Both the position numbers and the translations under genes were made by a program. A DNA stretch of 64,000 bases, taken from assembly GCA_002102555.1 (NCBI GenBank), contig MCFL01000083.1, positions 1 to 64,000 on the forward strand, read 5' to 3'. Origin of the DNA: Catenaria anguillulae PL171. Taxonomy: Eukaryota > Blastocladiomycota > Blastocladiomycetes > Blastocladiales > Catenariaceae. Below, in pieces: positions 46,009 through 59,431 of the stretch (positions are counted from its first letter, which is position 1; every line of letters begins with the position of its first letter). The notes below the pieces were generated by a model. The model saw only the letters and a program-made list of their open reading frames with translations. It did not search any database and was not told the DNA's origin.

Positions 46009-49000
46009 TCACCCCCTCAGCAGCCAACTCGCCGGGTTAACACACGTTCGCAAGGATTGAGTCACCATGGGAGCGCATCGCCAGAATGGGTTCCAAGGAG
46101 AACTTCGTTCTGAGATGTGCCGTGGGGATGCAGCTTGCTACGAAGTGTGGGAACAAGACAGATTGGCCGCGAACTCGTTGTGTCAGCTAGCTATTCCGGG
46201 CACGAGTCCGACGGGAGTCAGTGCTGGGATCAGCGGCTTTTCTCTTGGAGCGCCGCAGGGTGCTAGGTGCGCCCTCCGTAGGTTCTGTGGGTGGTTGCAC
46301 GAGGACTGTGCCAGAGGAAGATCCTGCTGAGGCAGCTTTCGCCGACCGACCAAGGTTGAGCCAGTATTTGGTAATCACCTCGAGCGTGTCAAAGTTGGAT
46401 TCTGGTTCCCACGTTGCTGACTTGATTGGGAAATTGGCCCATTTGACTTGGTAATTGAACGATCCATCTGGAAGCTCCTGGTGATCCAGAATCGACTCGA
46501 CCACAAAGGACTCGGGCGCCAGGTTACCTTGGAGCGAAACCAACCGCAGATGATGAGCCGGTGCGCGTGACGGCAGAATCTCGCCCGTGGCATCACGGAG
46601 AATGTACGCGCCACCTCGATTCCGCCGAATCACCAAATACGGGCCTTCGTACTTGGGATCCACGTTGGCTGAGCGCGGTGTCACCACCTTTCGCATAACC
46701 AGCGCGCCGGCTGGGAAGTCGTCGTGAAGGATCCGGTGCTTCTTGATGAATCGCTCGTATGCTTGCCGCGAGAAACCCGTGGCGCGATCTTCAATGGCTG
46801 GCCACACGACCCGAGCCATCAGTTCCGCGCGTTCCGCGAGTTGCCCCATAGACATGGCGGATGGAGGGATCGCTGCGTCAGAGGCCGAGGATGGAGCAAC
46901 GTGCGAGCGTGCAAACATGAGCGAGTATGGTGTAGAGCCATGGCGGGAATGGACAGCAGTGTTGTAGAAGAACTGCACAGCGGCTGCCCGTTCTGGCCAA
47001 CGTGCTGTTGCGCCCTTGATGTCGGCCAGCAGCGATGTTTTGATTGTACGGACAGGCCGCTCGGCTGTGCCATTGCTCTGCGGGTTGTAGGGCGTGATCT
47101 TGCGGTGATCTGTTCCCAACCTGCGGAGAAGGTGCGATACTGCTGCATTGACAAACTCGGGCCCGTTGTCGGACTGGATCACACGAGGAATTCCAAAGTG
47201 CGTCACCAGTTTGAACAAGTTGTTCGCTGTTTCTTCACCTGTGCACGAGCGCATAGGGTAGAGCCAGGCGAATCGGGTACAAATGTCAACGACAATGAGC
47301 AAGTTGTTGAATCCGTCCTCTGGTGGATCGAGCTTGGCTGTGTCGATGGCCAGATGGTCCATAGGCAGGGCAGCATGAATCATCTGTGGCGGGTGAAAGC
47401 CTTGCGTTTGGACCGTGTACCGCTGGCAGTCAACGCACTGCTGAGCAAAGCGCCGACAATCCGCGAGCATACCAGGCCAATGCTTCCCATCGTGCAACAG
47501 GCGGTTACGCAGCGTGAGCCCAGAGTAATGACCCTCCGAGTGCATGCTCCGAAATAGCTGGTCACGCAAATGGGTGGGAACAGGCTCGCCGGTTGCCACC
47601 AAGTCGCCGACGAGGGAAGATGAGTTGCTGGTTTCTTGCGCAGCAAGGGCTGCAAGGACGAGTGGATGCTCGCGAGCGTTTCCGACAATTCTGGAGACAT
47701 TAAGATCCGCCTGGGGTGCTGGGCCGCTGAGCCGAGTGGATGGAGCATGCGCCGCCAGGGTCGAGTCGTTGATGGAGAATGTGCCATTGGTGACAGCCGC
47801 GAGGAAACACTGGTGGAGGGTCTGCGCATCAGTTGGCGTGGTGGTGTTTGCCGAGGCAGGAGGTGGGAGGCAGGATTCGCACTGACAGTTGACCTGTGTG
47901 CCGTATTCGAGCGCAGCAGTGCAACACGGCAACGCCTCACCCCCCTCAAGTGCGGATCCAGTCGAGTCCGAGCTTGCAACCTCCTGCTCCACATCAGAGA
48001 GGGCCATGAGGATGCGCTGCGCCGCAGCCTCTGCGGCGGCGTCGGGTGCGTCCAAAGGTCCAGCGTATAAACGGGAGAGACAGTCTGGGAGCACATTGAG
48101 CACGCCCGGGAGATGCTCGACCGAAAAGTTGTAGTCCAAGATCTTGTCGAGCCAGTTTCCAACCATGGGCGGTAGGTTCCTAGCCGTGAAGAGATGGGCA
48201 AGCGCAGCATGGTCAGTGTACAAGAGGAAGCGCTGATTGCCAAGGTAATAGCGGAACTTGTCAAGAGAAAATATGATCGCGAGCAACTCTTCCTTCGTGG
48301 CCGAATAGTTGCGCTCGCTCTTTGCCAATGCGCGCGAGGCCATGGTAATGTACTCGGGCGCATCTCGAGAGCCTTGGAATAGCACGGCACCCACACCGAC
48401 ATTCGACGCATCAGTCGCGACAAAGAACGGGCGCGACCAATCAGGCGAGTGAAGGATGGGCGATGTGCGAACAAGGTCCTTGAGCGTCTCAAACGCGTCC
48501 TCGCAAGCCGGGGTCCACACGGTCGGGTCGTCAACGTCAATGTGCTTGCGGGTGCGCAGAGCGTCAAGCGGTGCGGCCACCGTAGCCATGAGGGGTATGA
48601 AATGGCGCAGGTAGTTGACCGTGCCCAGGAACGACTGCACCTGCTTGCCAGACACGGGCCGCTCAAAGTCTTGAATGTCAAGGATCTTGGACGGCGCCGG
48701 ACGGATGCCGTCGCCCGACACGATGTGACCTAGGTATTGAATTGAGGGGCGGTAAAAGTGGCACTTGGAGGGTTTCACCCGCAAGTTAAAATCATTGAGT
48801 CGACGCAGTACCTCCGCCAAGTGCAATGTGTGCTCCTCAACCGAGCTTGAGAACACGATAATGTCGTCAATGTACACGCGCACGTAGGGCAAGTCGTGGA
48901 AAATGTGCGACATGACCCGTTGGAATTGAGCGGCAAGTGCTTTGAGCCCGAACGGGCCACACGTGAACTGGTACTGGACACCGTTGTGGGTGAAGGTGAG

Positions 49001-49649
49001 GTACTTGCGTGACGCCAGCGCTGCCCGGAACTGATGGAAGCCGCCAAGGAGATCGAGACACGTAATGCATTTTGCTCCGGCTACATCGTCCAGGTGGTCA
49101 AAGATGATTGGAATGGGGTGTGGCTCGTCTGGCGTTGCCAGGTTGATGTGACGCGGGTCAATGCAAACGCGAACGCCAGCAAAGTTGCCGTTCGCATCCT
49201 TCTTGTCCGCAACGACCAAAGCACAGTTCCATGGCGACGGCACCTTGCACACCTCAATCACACCGTCCTTGAGCCAACCGTGCACCGTATCGTCCACCAT
49301 ACCCTTGCGGTCATGGGGAATCCGACGTGGCATGATGTAGACAGGCTTGACGGATGGGTCCATGAGCAGCTTGACTTCGGCCATCGGATGCGAGCAGCGT
49401 GCAGTGGACGGAATGGCGTCGTTCGCGGCGAGCAAATCTTGGATGATGGGCGGGAGCTCGTCCAGGAGAGGTTTGTCCTCCGCTGGAAAGAGCGGTGGCC
49501 GGTCGTCGGGAACTGGGTCAGAGGAACGGGAGTCAGTTTCAGATGCATCGATACCAGATATGCTGATACCCAAGGCTGGAAAGGTGTCGTTGCCAATGAG
49601 GATGGGGACCTTGTCACCCACGTCATGGACATAAAAGCGGGCAAGCACA

Positions 49650-49840
49650 TGTGGCGTGCCACGTCTCACTCAGTCAGATCAGTGAACCATCCCCAACACA
49701 ACTCGGAATCACTCGGGATCAGATTGGAAGATTGAGGTTTTGTGTACTATTGTATATAAGGGGAGCGGGACCCACACCCGGGTTCTGCTCCTCAGCTAGA
49801 GTATACTCGTTCCTATCGACCTTTGCTGTCTCCCTTTTCA
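49650..49840 (+). repeat. 5' LTR of gypsy C
   Basis: 191 bp, TGTGGCGTGCC...CCCTTTTCA, with a clear TATA box (TATATAAG at 49753-49760), the likely pol II promoter of the element. Confidence 0.96.
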
Positions 49841-52800
49841 TTTTTTTTTCGATAAGGAAGCTGCCCACAACATCTCAACCTCATCATGCCCACCGACGAT
49901 CCTGCCGCTGCGACCGCCGACGTTCCCACCCTGGGCGACCCCAGCTGGCCAATCCCCGCCGACATCTCGGATGCTGACCTCTTGCGGCATCTGTCCCTCC
50001 TGGCCGCCTCGACCGTTCAAGAACTTGCCGCCATCCCGCAAGACCTGCGTGCGGATCTGCTCCAACGCTCGCGCTCGCTCTTGAAAACCTATGCCAACCA
50101 AGCCATTGAACTCGAGTCTGCGCCCGAGGGCGAATCTGCCGCACAAGCCCGAGACCGCAACTCACGCCGAGCCCTTGCCAACAGCAACACTGACCGCCTC
50201 CAAACGGTCCGACAGCGCCTCAGCTCGGCTTGGGATTCGGACGATAAGGACAAGGCCAAGAAGCCAACAAGTGGCGACAGTAACACCGACTCTCTCATGG
50301 ACAAGTTCAAGCGCCGTGGTCCTCGCTACTGCCTTGCTGGTGAAACCCGCAACGTGCAAGAAACTCCGCTGTCGTACCTTGTCGCATTGTTCTCGTTCAT
50401 CCTTGATGTAAGGGGTTCTCATCCAGACGTTGCCGAGGTGCTGCGTACTGCGAGTGAATATGTGGGCGAGACCCACTTGAAAGGGGTTTTGGCGGGCGCC
50501 AGATCACCATTGTCCATTCCCCAAGCGGCACGCTTGGTGGGTAAAGCGCTGCAGAGTGCCGAATCAGCTGATTTGTCTGCCTTGCTCCATCGCTGGACGA
50601 ATGCTCGCCTCCGCGAAGGCAAAACCGTTAAGGAGTACATTGGGTCAGTCAGCAACCACCTGCTCCTTGTAGACGACACTCAGCACAAAGACAACCCCGG
50701 CCACCTTGCCTTATTGTACTCGCCAACAGTCAAGCTCGAAATCTTCCGAACGCTTGAGCCGCTGCCAGGTGCCAACCAAGTCGCTCTTCTGGAAATGTTG
50801 GATGACCCGAACAAGTCCATCTTTGACATGGCCAAGGGCATCGAGCAACAGGTGATTACCCGTACTGGCAAGCACAAACCAGAAGGCAAAGCCGACCACC
50901 GCCCGAAATCCGGTGCGCATTACAACAAGGCCGGTGCCAACACGCATTATGACAAGACCAGTGCCGCAGGCAATGGCACCAAGCACACTGATCGTGGGCG
51001 GTCCAACCTGCATCGTGGCCGAGACCATGACCGCGACTCTCACACCACGCAAGAACAGTCGTATCGCCCGCGCTCAAACGCTCAGAAAGAGCATGGGTCG
51101 TACCACGCCGAGCTCGCTGAGAGCGAGTGGCATTCTTTGCACGCAAGGAGGGTGGCATCCCCAGAGCCGCCCATGTCTCACTCACGTGGTCGTGATCATG
51201 ATCGTCGCTCCCGTTCTCGCTCGGTTTCTCGCTCACGCTCGAGATCCCATGGCCGCCGCCGCACCCACAGCCGCTCGCGCTCCCGGGACCGCCCAAGCAG
51301 CAACCGCCACGGACCATCGCGCTCGGCCAGCGACGAGCACCTCGTCTACTACAACGAGCGCTCCGCTTACCGTCGCGACATGGCGCGCCTCGACTCGCAT
51401 GCTCACGGCCCACCCAGGATTGCACAACGCGAGCCGTGTGCTCTGTGTGCTGTTAACAAGCCCGAGAGGGCACACGTGGCGACGACGCACGACACCCATG
51501 GCTGCCGCGACCGTCTCGGGTGGCTCGTCGCTATGACCGAAAAGATTATTGCTGGTCTGTCACTGCTCTGTCCGGACGAGCTGCCTAGGCTTGATGACGT
51601 GGCCGAAAAGTGCCTGGACAGGCTTGTGCGGTTGTTTGACGCGAAGCAAAGGGCGTCACGCGACCAGCGGACCATCGAAGTGCATCTCAACGCCATGTAC
51701 GCGGCCCAAACCTGGCGCACGGTGCTCTTGCGCGACAAATCGCGCCTCATCGAGAAGGCCTTCCACTCGTTTGTCGACAACCCACAGTACTTGCAGTACT
51801 TTGCGCCTGCACGGCAACACTCGGGTAGGTCCCACTTGCATGAATGCACTTTCTATCAGCAGCACGCTGACCATGAACTGTTTTCCTTCCTGTCTCAGAT
51901 TGACGAGGACATTGCAAAAGAGGCTGATGTTGCTGTTTCCAGAGCTGTTGCTGCCATTCGGGATATCCGCCGCTGGCGCATACCACCGCCCATCCATCTA
52001 GACCTTGTTATTGTTCCGTTTGCATGTGAGTCACGATTTGATCCAATGAATGAAGATTGTCCTGCTCCATCTTTGACTCTAACTGCGACCCTGGACACGG
52101 GCTCAGACATCACCATCATTCCCCGCCACAAGATTCAACATCTTGAGCAGTATTTGACGCCTGTGACGGGCACCGTCAGCAAGGGCGTCGGTGGATCTCT
52201 CTCGTTCACCCACACGCTTGATGCCGTGATTGCATACAACAATCACTCTGTGGTCGCCACCGCCTATGTTGCCGACTCCCCAACGCTGCCAGTGTTGCTT
52301 GGGCGTGATATTTATCCTGCTCTTGGACTGGGCATCACTGGATTGGCGCTGCCAAACATGCATGGCTGGGAGCCGCAATCTGTCCATCCTGCCGACCAAA
52401 AGGCGACGCTCATCGATGACAGCGAGGAGCCGTGGCTTGAGGAGGATGCATTCCTGAGGGAACTCAGGAGGGAGCTTGAGAAAAACTCATGCATCCCGGT
52501 GGGAGCGGTGTGCACTCACCATATGTCAGAGGTCCGGCTAGACACGGATGGTGCACCGCCAAGATACAATCGGACGAATTACTTGCCCCAAATCGCGTAC
52601 CCAGCGATGGACGCGCAGGTTGCGCTCTGGCAACAGAACCACGTTGTTGAACCCGTGCACAGCCCATCGCCTTGGAACCACCCTATAGTGGGTGCCGCCA
52701 AGTACAACAAGGACAAAGTTGTTGTTGGATATCGGTTCTGCATTGACCCTCGCTACCTCAACTCGCACACCCCAGAGGATCCTCACCCGCTGCCGCGGAT

Positions 52801-55555
52801 TCGCGAGCACATTGCCGAGACGGCTGGTGCTGCCGTTTTTTCCTGCCTCGATCTCATGGCCTCGTTCCATCAGTTCTCAGTGCACCCAAAGGATCGGGAG
52901 AAGCTGTGCTTTCTCTGGCGTGGTGTTCAGTACCAATTCAAACGAGGACCGTTTGGACTCAAAGCGCTGTCGGCGCAATTTCAGCGTGTCATGGCGGACA
53001 TTTTCCGCGATTTGCCTTTCGTCCGTGTCTACGTTGACGACATCGTTATTTTCTCGTCCACAGTTGATGAGCATCATGGACACCTGCTTGCCGTTATTCA
53101 GCGCCTGAATAAGTTTAACCTCAAGCTCACCCTTGACAAGTGCAGCTTCTATCGCCGCTCGATCCAATACCTTGGCGTGATCGTGTCTGCTGATGGTGTC
53201 CGCCCCGCGCCGGCGCACATCATGCAAGTCCAATCCTGGCCCGAGCCGGACACTGGCAAGGATGTGCAGCGTTTCCTTGGACTTGTCAACTACCTCCGCG
53301 ACTTCATTCCCATGCTGGCCGATGTTGCTGCCCCACTTGACCGTCTGCGCGCAGCGAAGCGCATTGATAGGAGCGATCCACTGCAGTGGACGCCTGAGTG
53401 CAGCACGGCTTGGAAAGCTCTGCAAGACCTGGTCAAGTCGGCGCCCATGCTGGCGCGCCCAGTCTGGGACGAGCCCTTTCATGTCGCGACCGACGCATCG
53501 AGCGTAGGCATTGGCGCTGTTCTGTTCCAAGGAAGCCGGGAGAACCCACGCTACATTGCCCTGCTCTCACGTGCGCTGTCAGCGTCCGAAAGGCGCTACA
53601 GCGCCACGAAGCGCGAGCTTTTGGCCATCATCTTCGCGATCCGCCGTTTCCGCTTCTATCTTGCGGGCCGCCGTTTCACGCTCTTCACGGACCACATGGC
53701 CCTGACGCATCTGTTCACGCAGAAGGACTTGAATCCAATGATGCAGACTTGGATCGATGATCTTTTGGATGTGCATTTTGACCCTGTGCATCTGCCCGGT
53801 TCGGAGAATGTACTGCCTGACATTCTCTCGCGATTGTACGCGTCGACATGCCTGCCGCGAGACTTTCGCACGTATCTCGCCACACTCACTGACGTGGAGT
53901 ACACCAGCCTGGACGACTGTGGCGACGACGTCGTTAGCTGCCCTACTCTCGACGCGCTCGAGCACTTTGACCTCGCCGAGGATGCTAGTCCAGCAATTTC
54001 AACCGAGGCATGGCTCTCTGCTGCTGAACCTGGACCGGAGTTCCTTGGCCTGGCCGTCGTCAAGAACCTGTGCACCTATCATGCCTCACTGGAAGCAAGT
54101 GCTACGGGGCCTGCCCAGCCTAAGGATACTGAACTGAACCTCAGCGGGCCGGCCGCGCACAACGCGCAAAATCAACTTTCCGTAGCCGAGTGGCTCCTAA
54201 CATCGCCCGTGATGGTGGAGGCGGAACCTGACGCGCTCGAGGTCCCCGAGTCAGAGCGAGGTGCGCTTCTGACCCGTGCCCACGAGCATGGCCATTATGT
54301 GCGAACGCTATGGTGAAACTGTTGCAGCGCTCAGGAAAGTCGTGGCCTGGAATCAAGGCGGATTGTCTAGAGACTGTGCGGGGCTGCATCCCCTGCATGC
54401 GCTACACCATTTCCAGGCACGGCTTTCACCCGATTCAATCAATTACGGCTCTCCTGCCAATGGACCACCTTGCAATTGATACCATGGACTTACCGCTGAC
54501 GGCAGACGGTTATTGCAAAGCCGTGGTTGTCCTCGACATATGCACCCGCTTTGCGTGGCTGGTGCCGGCCAGAGCGGCCTCAGCCCAAGAAACGGCTCGC
54601 GCAGTCTGGGCGTTGTTCACGACCTTTGGATTCCCTCGCATTCTGCAGTCTGACAACGGATCAGAATTTGTCAATGCCACTTGCCAACGATTGCTTGACA
54701 TGGCGCAGGTTGAGCACCGGCGCATTACTCCTTATCATCCCCAGGGGAATGGGGCCGCAGAACGCATGGTGCGCACGGCGAAGGAGATGCTAGCCCCAAT
54801 GCTGGATGGTGAGCTTGATCGCTGGCCGTTTATGCTGCCGGCGGTGCAGTATGCATACAACACAAAGGTCCATGAGCGACACGGCTCGACGCCTTTCAGC
54901 CTGATGTTTGCGCGGGCCGCGAATCCACTCTCTTTCGAGAGAGAGGGGGGTGAAGACTCTCGCGCGCGGCCACTAACCCCAGAAGAAATGGAATCACGAC
55001 TGCGCTTGATGTCAGAGATTGTGTTCCCAGCCATGGCAGGTCGAACGAGAACCATGGCACAGCGGGCGCATGAGCGGTTCTGCAAAGCGCACAAAATCGT
55101 GAAAGACGACCTCCCAGTAGGAGCGATGGTCATGACACTGACACAAGATCGGGACAAGAAATTTGACCCACGATATGAAGGCCCATACATGGTCATCCGT
55201 CGGAACCGAGGCGGCGCCTACATCCTTCGGGACACTACTGGCTCGCTGTTGCCACGGCGGTACGCCATGAACCAACTCCGCTTGATCTCCCACAATGGAG
55301 TACTCTCAGACGAATCCTTCGTTGTGGAGCGTATCGTTGATCATCGTGACACAGCAACTGGCCGCGAATACCGCGTCAAGTGGGAAGGATTTCCCGAATC
55401 CCAAAACTCGTGGGAACCCGAAGAAAACTTTGACACGCGCAAGTGCATCTCTGATTACCTCCGCTCATTGGGCAAAAAGCAGCAAGCGAACCGGACTCGC
55501 ACTGCCACCAAACGCAAGCGCGATTGACTAGATGTCTCACGCTGGAGGGGGGTGA

Positions 55556-55746
55556 TGTGGCGTGCCACGTCTCACTCAGTCAGATCAGTGAACCATCCCC
55601 AACACAACTCGGAATCACTCGGGATCAGATTGGAAGATTGAGGTTTTGTGTACTATTGTATATAAGGGGAGCGGGACCCACACCCGGGTTCTGCTCCTCA
55701 GCTAGAGTATACTCGTTCCTATCGACCTTTGCTGTCTCCCTTTTCA
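55556..55746 (+). repeat. 3' LTR of gypsy C
   Basis: Reads identical to 49650-49840 and is followed by the GCACA duplicate. Confidence 0.96.
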
Positions 55747-58202
55747 GCACACGCCGTTTGTTGAATCGCACAAGCAGGTCCACATAGCCCATGCACTGGG
55801 TCAGCCCGCCAAGCCCATTGAAGGACAAGTTGTGCCTGTCCGGTTGCATGTAAGCGAGAAACGGTCCCGCCAAGTGCTTTGGAAGCACATTGCGGTCCGC
55901 TCCTGTGTCAAGCAATGTCATCGCGCGAACTGGAGCTGCAGCAATGTACTTTCGTTGCACTTTGCGACGGGGAAAGGTTTTGCGGCTCACCACTGGGGCC
56001 GGGGGCAGAGGCACAGGATGCGCTGCTGCTGCCGGGTCCAGTTTGGGAGTGACAGGGGACAAATCAACAACAAGAGCAATTCGACGAGCTGTATTTTGAA
56101 CAACATCGGGGACAACTACTTCTTCACCATCACAATCAACACTTGCCACATCTTGAAAAGTGGTCGCGGCGGGCGGATCAGGCGAACCTGAGCCACTAGC
56201 CACGTTGATCTGTGGAGGAAGGCGGGGAGCAGCAGTGTGAGCGACACGATCAATCAAGGTCGTGGGCTGTGAATTCATCATACCATTGGAAGGCGAGGTT
56301 GGTTGAGCTGCATCAGCCGCACCATCCTCGCTGTCCACGTCCATCTCGTCACCATCTTTGCCCGCCTCACTCAACGCCATGAGCCCAAACACTTTGGTCG
56401 TGACAGCCAGTTGTTCCTGCCCGAGCAGTTCACCCGAGCCTGCAGCCACCACATGGATGGCGGCACCATTACCCGGCTCAGGTTCCTTGCCCGGGCTGGA
56501 GCCCCCGTTGCGCGCGGCCAAACCGGCCCGGGACAACTCACGGAGCCGCTCACCCGCAGGGTGCGAGCCGTTTTCGGCCGCGTGCTTGCGGATACCCTCG
56601 GCCGCGGCGGGGACGTTGAAGAAACCGTGCAAAGTGGTCGAGTGCTTGAGGAGGCTCGCTACGAGCACCCGCCCGGCCTCATCGGCATGCTGCTGATCCA
56701 CGTTGCGGTAGTAGTTGAGCGTGGCCTTCAACCCCTTGACCACTCCAGTCATGCGTACGACGGGGGCCAATTTCCGGACCGGGTTGGTGTCGGGGAGGGG
56801 GTTGAGGTGCGTCACGAGCCTCGAGAGGTTGGCAATTGGTTGGACGAACCAGTTGCTCTTGAATTGTGGCGCATTGGGGCCGAGCAATTGAAAGCCAGAT
56901 GACAGGTACGTACCCAAAGTGCCATAATCCGAAACAAACGAGCAACCATTGATGTTGTGCGAGAGGTTAGGGTTAGGTACAGCATGAGAGCAATACGTAC
57001 AGTTGGCCTTGTTTTTCTTTGTGGTGGTTGCCCTGGTGGGGGACATTGCGTCCGGAGCCAGGGCAACACCCACAAAGTTGTTTTGCGTCGAGCTGGCAGT
57101 ACCACTAGCGGAGCGCGGGTGGGCCTGGGCCGTGTGCGAATTGTTCTGGCGGTGGCGCGAATTGTTCGGCTTGGAACCGTTGGCGTCCTTGCCGCGGTGG
57201 ACCGTCGTGGGTTCGGGCGCTGCATCCAAGAGCTCAGCCATTGTAGGCACCCCGCCGACCGTGGGCATGCGTTTGCCCTCAAGGCCGGCAATGAAATCTT
57301 GGATCGAGACCGAATCGTCCGAAATCTTCTTGGCCAGGGCGAGCGACATCTCGTTGGGGAATGTGCGGGCGAGCAACATGTACAACGCCGCCTTTGGGGC
57401 CCGGCCAACCTTGGCATGCGGGTCCATGGCACTTGCACGCCTGAATGCCCGCCCGACGAAGTCTTGTACCGTTTCCTCCTTCTTGGGGGCGATGTACAGA
57501 TAGCGGAACGCGAGCGGGGCGACAGACGACGGGGTCACCAGGATGGTGAAGAGTTGGATTAACTCGGCAACCTCGGTCGAGGCGGGCAGGCCGATGATGC
57601 TGTCCACGAATGCCTTTGGGAGCAGGGCGCCTTGGCGCAACGTGAAAGTGACCAACGGCTCGCCGCAATCGTGTGCGAGCTGATCAAGGGCAAAGAAGTA
57701 TGCCGCCGGGCAGTCATGCTCCGTCCCGTAGTTGGGCAAGTCCTGCGCCGCGCTGCCGGGACCAGTGTAGTACACCGGGCGCTTGGCCATGATATCCCGG
57801 GCTTGAGCGTTGTCGGGGAGAACAGGGCGAGCGGCGGGTGCGGCGTGGGCACTGGCAAGGGCAACAATCTGCTGGTGCTCGGTCTTGACTTGCTTCACGA
57901 AGGCCTTGGCGGCTTCCCGGGCCTCTGGCGTGAGCTCTGCATTGCGCTGCGCACGGCTGTTGTCGCCCTCGGCCTGGAGGAGGGCATCCTCAAACCACGA
58001 CGCAATCGTGGGAAGTTGGGCCGCGGGCAAGGTCAAGCGGCCGCGGGTGAACCAGGCCAGGTTGACGGCGAGCCAGGCGTGCTTGTTGGCAATGGACGTG
58101 GCTTCGTTGGACCACCAAGTGTCGAACGTCGCTTGGTCATGGAAGATGAGGTTGTCGATGATGACGTCGCCTCCACGCCCCTTGGGTGCGGACACAACAG
58201 AA

Positions 58203-59431
58203 GATTCCACTTGCTTCACCCACTCCTTAAGGCCCCCGCTCGCTGGAATGATTGAAGGACAGAATCACAACGGGCGATTCCCTCAGCGACAAAGAGCGGG
58301 GCGGCGGGTGGGCTCAGACGGTAAACGGCGAGTCGAGTTGCATAACACGCAGGGGGACCACTTACGATACCAGGATAATGTGAAGCGATGGAGTCCAAGG
58401 AGCATAGCTCAACTTGAAGTGCAAACATCTCCACCCTGTGCAACAAGAGCCAATACGGTGCCTCACGCTGGGTGCGATGGGGGACGTTTTCATTTGCGTC
58501 GAAGTGGGTCTTCTAGTACCGACGCAGTGACGGGCACGTCGTCGGCCATGAGGATGGATGGGTGAACGGATTAGATGAAGTGTGGCCTTGAGCGACGAGG
58601 CACCCAACTGCCAAAGGGACCGTGCTTGGTGCGAGGCCCGTGGGAATTGCGTGCCGAAAAGCGATCGAGACCAAACAAACGCCCGACAAGAATGCCAAAC
58701 CGTTGCTCTTGAATGAATCCGGGATTGGGTGTCCTTTCCGATTCCTCGACGTGTGCGCCACGTGTCACGACGTCGGAGAGACTTGCTTCGTTGATCGAGA
58801 ATCCTCACCGACGACGAAGTGGACCGTGGGAAAACTAAGAAAAAGAAGAGGCGCAATAGTGACGGTCAGTTACCAAGACGCGTTGAAAGTAGTGTCCTGA
58901 GTATATATGTACGTACTCACCAGGGCATTGGAATGCAGCAGATGCTTGGTGATTGTGAGCTGACGTGCCATCGAGTATGGGATGAGGCCGCCTTGATTGG
59001 GTGGGAACGTCCCGCTGTTGATATATGATATTGAAAAGCAGTTGGCAGACGGGTCAGGGTCAGCAGATGGTGACCAAGTGGGTCGAGTGCTGCGAGTGTT
59101 GTTGATAAAAATGAATAAAGTGTACCCAAACGGGGAGATGATTTGAAAGATTTGAAAGAGAAGGATGGACTCGTTGGAGTCATTGCCTTTTTGAGTCTTT
59201 CGCTGGCCTCAGGCAGCTGTGAGTGACGCGTTCGATGATGAAGAAAAAGAAACAAGCATGCTGCGCATAGATCCGCATCACGTGATGGCGTGTTGGGCAA
59301 GTGGCATTCGCCCGCTGACCTGCTCCTGGTCTAATGTACATCCCTCATTCAACGTTCAATCGCCAGGGAGCAATGATGGAACGTACCCGTTGATCGTAAA
59401 TCATGTTTTTCATGGCAATGTATTCGGCACA
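58203..59431. other. intergenic region between gypsy B and TSR1
   Basis: 1.2 kb without a convincing gene. On the minus strand a Ser/Pro/Leu-rich open stretch (about 59184-58917) ends at a GTGAGT donor-like site. A second open stretch (about 58780-58570) contains GFIQEQRFGILVGRLFGLDR. They may be exons of a small host gene, but the frames do not join cleanly and no family is recognised. Confidence 0.4.

Larger units (their letters stand above)
49650..55746 (+). mobile_element. Ty3/gypsy chromovirus (gypsy C), very young, inside gypsy B
   Basis: 6,097 bp with 191-bp LTRs at 49650-49840 and 55556-55746 that read identical, flanked by the duplication GCACA (49645-49649 and 55747-55751). Parts in order: Gag (about 49886-51500) with an unusual Arg/Ser-repeat stretch near 51180-51330 and a CALCAV...HGC cluster, protease (LDTGSDITIIP near 52095), RT (YVDDIVIFSS near 53035) and RNase H (DASSVGIGAVLF near 53495). 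Integrase (core DHLAIDTMDL near 54465) and chromodomain (VKWEGFPESQNSWEPEENF near 55380) follow. The polypurine tract GGAGGGGGGTGA precedes the 3' LTR. Identical LTRs imply a very recent insertion; it looks whole or nearly so. Confidence 0.95.
45790..58197 (-). mobile_element. Ty3/gypsy chromovirus (gypsy B), broken, hosting gypsy C
   Basis: Minus-strand element flanked by the 5-bp duplication GAAGA (45785-45789 and 58198-58202). The order of parts on the minus strand is: Gag (about 58190-56000, with a CTYCSHAV...C knuckle-like cluster near 56990), protease (TLLDTGADRNVLP near 55900), then gypsy C inserted within the protease region. Next come the rest of protease, RT (YIDDIIVFSS near 48860), RNase H (DASNVGVGAVLF near 48390), integrase (zinc region about 47450, core DHLAIDTAKL near 47340) and a chromodomain (VKWANFPIKSATWEP near 46430). 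A purine tract, GAGGGGGTGA, precedes the 3' LTR. The two ends share a 41-bp terminal repeat. Few breaks besides the insertion; not whole. Confidence 0.92.

Noticed and set aside
58157-58197. A 41-bp terminal repeat read as a complete, extremely short LTR
   Set aside because: The left copy belongs to a 219-bp LTR, and the GAAGA duplications fit only if the outer edges are 45790 and 58197.
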